A DNA stretch of 7,864 nucleotides from an uncultured Clostridia bacterium (GTDB taxonomy: Bacteria; Bacillota; Clostridia; Christensenellales; CAG-138), in NCBI GenBank assembly GCA_937915925.1, contig CALGGM010000147.1, positions 1 through 7,864 on the forward strand. The letters are read 5' to 3'. Positions 4,179-7,864 of the stretch are shown in pieces. How positions within the stretch are numbered: the stretch's first letter is position 1; each line of letters starts with the position of its first letter. Made by a program: the position numbers and the translations under genes. A model generated the notes under the pieces. That model made no database searches and was not told the DNA's origin. It worked only from the letters and a program-made list of their open reading frames with translations.

Positions 4179-4207
4179 ACAATAGCACACTTTAAGGAGG
4201 TTGTCAA
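4179..4207 (-). promoter_or_regulatory. tracrRNA promoter embedded in the cas9 start region
   Basis: On the minus strand a perfect TTGACA (4207 to 4202), a 17-bp spacer and TATTGT (4184 to 4179), preceded by TG one base upstream (extended -10), predict a start at about 4172. The -35 lies between the cas9 Shine-Dalgarno sequence and its ATG, and the spacer contains that Shine-Dalgarno sequence. The same 30 bp therefore serve two functions on opposite strands. Confidence 0.88.
4194..4200 (+). promoter_or_regulatory. cas9 ribosome binding site
   Basis: AAGGAGG ends 8 nt before the ATG at 4209. It fixes the cas9 start and lies within the spacer of the opposing tracrRNA promoter. Confidence 0.9.
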
Positions 4208-4208
4208 T

Positions 4209-7200
4209 ATGAAACAGCAGGAATACTATCTCGGCTTGGATTGCGGTACGGATTCTGTCGGATATGCGGTTACGGATACGGAGTATCATCCGATTCGGTT
4301 CAAGGGTGAGCCGATGATGGGTATTACAACGTTTGACGCCGCTTCGCTGTCGACGGATCGAAGGACAAACCGTACCAACCGCAGAAGACTGCATCGCAGA
4401 CAGCAGCGCGTACAGCTGTTGCAGGAAGTATTTGCACAAGCGATCACGAAAGTTGATCCGCGGTTCTTTATGCGCCTTCTTGAAAGTGCACTTTGGTGTG
4501 AAGACAAGTCCGATCCAAACGATCCAAACGCGCTTTTTGGCGACGATGGCTTTACCGATAAGGAATACCACAAGAAATATCCGACCATTCATCATCTGAT
4601 TTGCGATTTAATGCAGTCCACACAAAAACATGATGTACGGTTGGTTTACCTTGCGTGCGCATGGTTGGTTGCGCACAGAGGGCATTTCCTCAGCCCCGTC
4701 AAGGAAGACAATATCAGAGAAGCGGTAGATATCGCAATTCCGTATCAGACATTGATGGATTGGTTCGATGAAGTAAAGCCGTGGGATGCGGATCCTGCAG
4801 CATTCGGTTCTGTTCTGAAGAAACGGCGATCTGTTCGTGATAAAGAAAAAGAGTTTTATGCACTTTTGTATGAAGGAAAAAAGCCGTCCGATCTGTTTTC
4901 CGATCCGGATGATCCGGATGCATTTGCCGTTTCTCGCGTGATGATGCTGCGATTGCTTTGCGGCGGGAAAGTTGTCCCGAAAGATTTGTTCCCATACAAA
5001 GCCGACAGATACGCGGAGCTTTCATCCTTCTCGCTCGGCGGTAAAGAAGAGGAATTGGAAGAAATTCTGCCCGGGTTGGAGGAAGACGGAGAACTGGTGA
5101 TCCGACTGAAAGCATTGTACGATTGGGCTGTGCTCTCGGATGTGCTGCGTGGGGAAACCTCTATCTCTGCCGCAAAGGTAAAAACATATGAACAGCATAA
5201 ACAGGATCTGAAATGGCTGAAAACGTTTATAAAGAAATATGTGCCGGATCAATACGATAGGGTGTTTGCAGCAGCGCAGGAAGGAAACTATCCGGCGTAT
5301 ACCGATCATCCTTCCGACGGCAAAACCGGAACGAAAAAAGCCTCTAAAGCGGAGTTCAGCGATTTCCTGAAGAAGATCGTTAAGGATATCCCTGTTGATG
5401 AAGCGGATCGGCAGAAATATGACGATATGATGGCGAGATTGGATGCCAACACGTTTTTGCCGAAGCAGAAAGATACTGACAATCGTGTCATTCCGTATCA
5501 GCTGTATGCCGTTGAATTGCGGGATATTCTGAAGCACGCATCCGCTTATCTGCCGTTTCTTTCGGAAAAAGACGAAAATGGTCAGAGCGCAGCTGAGAAG
5601 ATTACACAGATTTTCCGCTTCCGGATTCCGTATTTTGTCGGGCCACTGAATCAAAAGAGCGATCGGGCTTGGCTTTCCAGAAAGGAAGGGAGAATCACGC
5701 CGTGGAACTTTGCACAGATGGTTGACCTCGATGCAAGCGAGAATGCGTTTATTCGTAATATGACCGGTCGCTGCACCTATCTGCCGGGCGAGTCCGTTGT
5801 TCCCGCGAATGCCTTGTGCTACGCAAAATTCACGGTATTGAATGAATTGAACACGCTGAAAATCAACAGCGTGCCGATTACGGTAGCGCAAAAACAAGCG
5901 ATATATAGCGGTGTTTTCTGCAAATATAAAAAGCCGACCGTAAAGGCGCTGCGCAATTATTGTATCAGCGAAGGCTTTATGCCCGCAGACGGCATTCTCA
6001 GCGGCATCGATACCGAAGGCGGGATAAAATCCACGCTGGCGCCGTTCTTTTCGTTCAGAAACCTGATGGAATCCGGCGTGCTTTCTGAGGAGCAGGTTGA
6101 AAGGATCATCGAGCGCATTACCTGCACGGAGGACCAGATTCGTCTGCGCCGCTGGCTGGATAAACAATTCCCGGAATTGAACGAAGAAGACCGCAAGTAT
6201 ATTTCCCGCTTGAAGTTCAAGGACTTCGGACGTATGTCACATCGCCTTCTCTGTGAACTGCAGGGTGTGAACAAGCAGACAGGAGAGGTCTGTACTGTTT
6301 TGCAGGCATTGTGGGAGACGAATGATAATTTGATGCAGATCGTGGAGTCGGATCAATACACCTTTGCAAATGTCATTCGCGAGGAACAGCGGGAGTATTA
6401 TCGTGAACAGCCTTCTTCACTGGACAAGCGCATGGACGAACTGTATCTGTCCAATGCGGTGCGCCGCCCGATCTATCGCACATTAGACATTGTGAAAGAT
6501 GTGGTCAAAGCAACCGGTCATGCGCCGAAAAAGATTTTTGTGGAAATGGCGCGCGGCGGCACGGAGGAGACGAAAGGCAAACGGACGCAATCACGCAGAA
6601 GTCAGCTTCTGGAACTGTATAAGAATTGTTCGGAAGCAGATGCGAGAGAGCTTGCCGCACTGCTGGAATCGAAAACGGACAACGAACTGCAGAGCGAAAA
6701 ACTGTATCTGTATTTTATGCAGCTTGGAAGATGCATGTACAGCGGGAAGCCGATCGACCTGGAACATCTGAACGACAACAAGTATTATGATGTGGATCAT
6801 ATCTATCCGCAGTGCCGCGTAAAGGACGACAGCGTTCTGAACAATAAGGTGCTTGTGTTGTCAAAATACAACGGTGATAAGAGCGACACCTATCCGGTTC
6901 CCGCTGAATGGCGACAGACAATGTACGGATATTGGCAGATGCTTCGCAAGAACAATCTGATCACGGAGGAGAAGTTCCGCCGTCTTACCCGCGCAACACC
7001 GTTCACCGATGCCGAAAAATATGGATTTATTGATCGGCAGTTGGTGGAGACGCGGCAGTCGACAAAAGCAATCACAACACTGCTACAGGAACGGTATCCA
7101 AACACGGAGATCGTGTATGTCAAAGCGGGTCTCGTTTCGGAATTCCGTCACGAGTATGATCTTTTGAAATCACGTACTGTAAACGACCTGCACCATGCGA

Positions 7201-7864
7201 AGGACGCGTATCTCAATATCGTCGTCGGAAATATCTATCACGAACGTTTTAACAAGAACTTCTTCAGGATCGATCAGGAATACAGCCTGAATACAAAGCA
7301 GGTGTTCGGACGTCCTGTCTATGTAAATGGAACGTGCTGCTGGAAAGGCGAATCCGATCTCGGACGGATCAAGGATATTGTTCGGAAGAATCATATTCAT
7401 GTGACGCGATATGCATTCTGTCGAAGGGGGCAGTTCTTCGATCAAATGCCGCGAAAAGCTGCAGAGGACAGCGAACTCCTCCCTCGAAAGAAGAATTTGC
7501 CGGTGGAACGCTACGGCGGCTATCGCAAGCCGACAGCTTCATTCTTTGTACTTGCAAAATTCTTTGCCGGCAAAAAGAGCGATATCATGATTGCGCCGGT
7601 CGAACTGCTTCGTGAGAAGGAATTCGAGAAAGATCCAAAAGTGACGGCAAAGGAAGCGGTTGAAAAGGTTCTTGGAAAAGCGGTAGACCGTATCGAACTG
7701 CCTATCGGCGCACGAAAACTGAAGGTGAACACCGTGTTCTCAGTGGACGGGTTACGCTTTGCACTTGCGGGGAAAGCGAATGGTGGAAGGGTTATTGGAG
7801 CTACACTGTTGATGCCGCTTGTGATCAACCCAAAAGACGAGCAGTATTTGAAACGATTGGAGTC
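4209..7864 (+). CDS. cas9: CRISPR-associated endonuclease Cas9 (type II), C-terminus beyond the window
   Basis: An RNA-guided double-strand DNA endonuclease acting with crRNA and tracrRNA. The frame is open from the ATG to the window edge: 1218 residues plus two bases, with no stop. RuvC-I is LGLDCGTDSVGYAV with catalytic Asp11. An Arg-rich bridge helix follows (about 50-75, TNRTNRRRLHRRQQR). The helical recognition lobe spans to about 730. RuvC-II is KKIFVEMARGG with Glu779. The HNH domain has YYDVDHIYPQC (Asp863, His864) and Asn888 in KYNGDKSD. RuvC-III is HHAKDAYLN with His996 and Asp999. The PAM-interacting region begins around 1100, with ERYGGYRKPTASFFVLAKF marking its start. All residues needed for two-strand cleavage are present. 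Compared with S. pyogenes Cas9 (1368 residues), roughly 110-150 residues are missing, so PAM-contacting residues cannot be read. The upstream antisense tracrRNA suggests type II-A; cas1, cas2, csn2 and the array would be expected downstream. Confidence 0.98.
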   Translation, partial: MKQQEYYLGLDCGTDSVGYAVTDTEYHPIRFKGEPMMGITTFDAASLSTDRRTNRTNRRRLHRRQQRVQLLQEVFAQAITKVDPRFFMRLLESALWCEDKSDPNDPNALFGDDGFTDKEYHKKYPTIHHLICDLMQSTQKHDVRLVYLACAWLVAHRGHFLSPVKEDNIREAVDIAIPYQTLMDWFDEVKPWDADPAAFGSVLKKRRSVRDKEKEFYALLYEGKKPSDLFSDPDDPDAFAVSRVMMLRLLCGGKVVPKDLFPYKADRYAELSSFSLGGKEEELEEILPGLEEDGELVIRLKALYDWAVLSDVLRGETSISAAKVKTYEQHKQDLKWLKTFIKKYVPDQYDRVFAAAQEGNYPAYTDHPSDGKTGTKKASKAEFSDFLKKIVKDIPVDEADRQKYDDMMARLDANTFLPKQKDTDNRVIPYQLYAVELRDILKHASAYLPFLSEKDENGQSAAEKITQIFRFRIPYFVGPLNQKSDRAWLSRKEGRITPWNFAQMVDLDASENAFIRNMTGRCTYLPGESVVPANALCYAKFTVLNELNTLKINSVPITVAQKQAIYSGVFCKYKKPTVKALRNYCISEGFMPADGILSGIDTEGGIKSTLAPFFSFRNLMESGVLSEEQVERIIERITCTEDQIRLRRWLDKQFPELNEEDRKYISRLKFKDFGRMSHRLLCELQGVNKQTGEVCTVLQALWETNDNLMQIVESDQYTFANVIREEQREYYREQPSSLDKRMDELYLSNAVRRPIYRTLDIVKDVVKATGHAPKKIFVEMARGGTEETKGKRTQSRRSQLLELYKNCSEADARELAALLESKTDNELQSEKLYLYFMQLGRCMYSGKPIDLEHLNDNKYYDVDHIYPQCRVKDDSVLNNKVLVLSKYNGDKSDTYPVPAEWRQTMYGYWQMLRKNNLITEEKFRRLTRATPFTDAEKYGFIDRQLVETRQSTKAITTLLQERYPNTEIVYVKAGLVSEFRHEYDLLKSRTVNDLHHAKDAYLNIVVGNIYHERFNKNFFRIDQEYSLNTKQVFGRPVYVNGTCCWKGESDLGRIKDIVRKNHIHVTRYAFCRRGQFFDQMPRKAAEDSELLPRKKNLPVERYGGYRKPTASFFVLAKFFAGKKSDIMIAPVELLREKEFEKDPKVTAKEAVEKVLGKAVDRIELPIGARKLKVNTVFSVDGLRFALAGKANGGRVIGATLLMPLVINPKDEQYLKRLE

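Noticed and set aside
4023..4595. Minus-strand 190-codon frame over the cas9 start and tracrRNA
   Set aside because: Covers the tracrRNA stem-loops and the antisense of conserved RuvC-I and bridge-helix codons; no plausible protein.
5022..6167. Minus-strand 381-codon frame inside cas9
   Set aside because: Entirely antisense to the Cas9 coding sequence, no ribosome binding site; long only because of cas9 codon use.

Overview
The window looks like accessory DNA from a Gram-positive, Clostridia-type (Bacillota) host, probably a gut Oscillospiraceae-like organism. The reasons are strong AGGAGG-type ribosome binding sites before nearly every gene, a MobV relaxase with a pMV158-type nick site, a Cas9 of the Firmicutes kind, and small proteins typical of Clostridial mobile elements. 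This placement is inference; no rRNA or housekeeping gene is present. Base composition is mosaic: the left 1.7 kb is GC-rich, about 3065-3620 is distinctly AT-rich, and the cas9 part is intermediate.

Left module (1-1780, minus strand): the N-terminal part of a MobV relaxase gene (complement <1..512) is preceded by a 16-codon leader peptide that overlaps it by ATGA. Upstream lies a leader with four strong hairpins, then an oriT whose nick sequence TAGTGTG/TTATACT matches the pMV158 family. A promoter overlaps that nick site. Further upstream are inverted repeats, a short unknown gene (complement 1244..1531) and its long leader.

Control hub (1781-1924): two near-consensus sigma-70 promoters interleave in opposite directions, flanked by palindromic operator-like sites. 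The rightward one drives a 379-residue four-cysteine protein (1925..3064).

AT-rich stretch (3065-3621): a 44-codon ORF with a good ribosome binding site, two related palindromes exactly 70 bp apart, and a promoter for a small helix-turn-helix protein (3622..3966).

Right module (3967-7864): a type II CRISPR locus. cas9 starts at 4209 and is open to the window edge, with 1218 residues visible and all RuvC and HNH catalytic residues present. Directly upstream, on the opposite strand, is a complete tracrRNA gene (about 4172 to 4061) with an anti-repeat, stem-loops and a terminator. Its promoter (TTGACA, 17 bp, TATTGT with an upstream TG) lies inside the cas9 ribosome binding site and start region, so tracrRNA transcription and cas9 expression are physically coupled. 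The layout resembles type II-A. No CRISPR array, cas1, cas2 or csn2 is in view; they may lie to the right.

Together the window suggests a mobilizable element, or its junction with a neighbouring island, carrying or abutting a type II CRISPR-Cas locus with compact antisense architecture.
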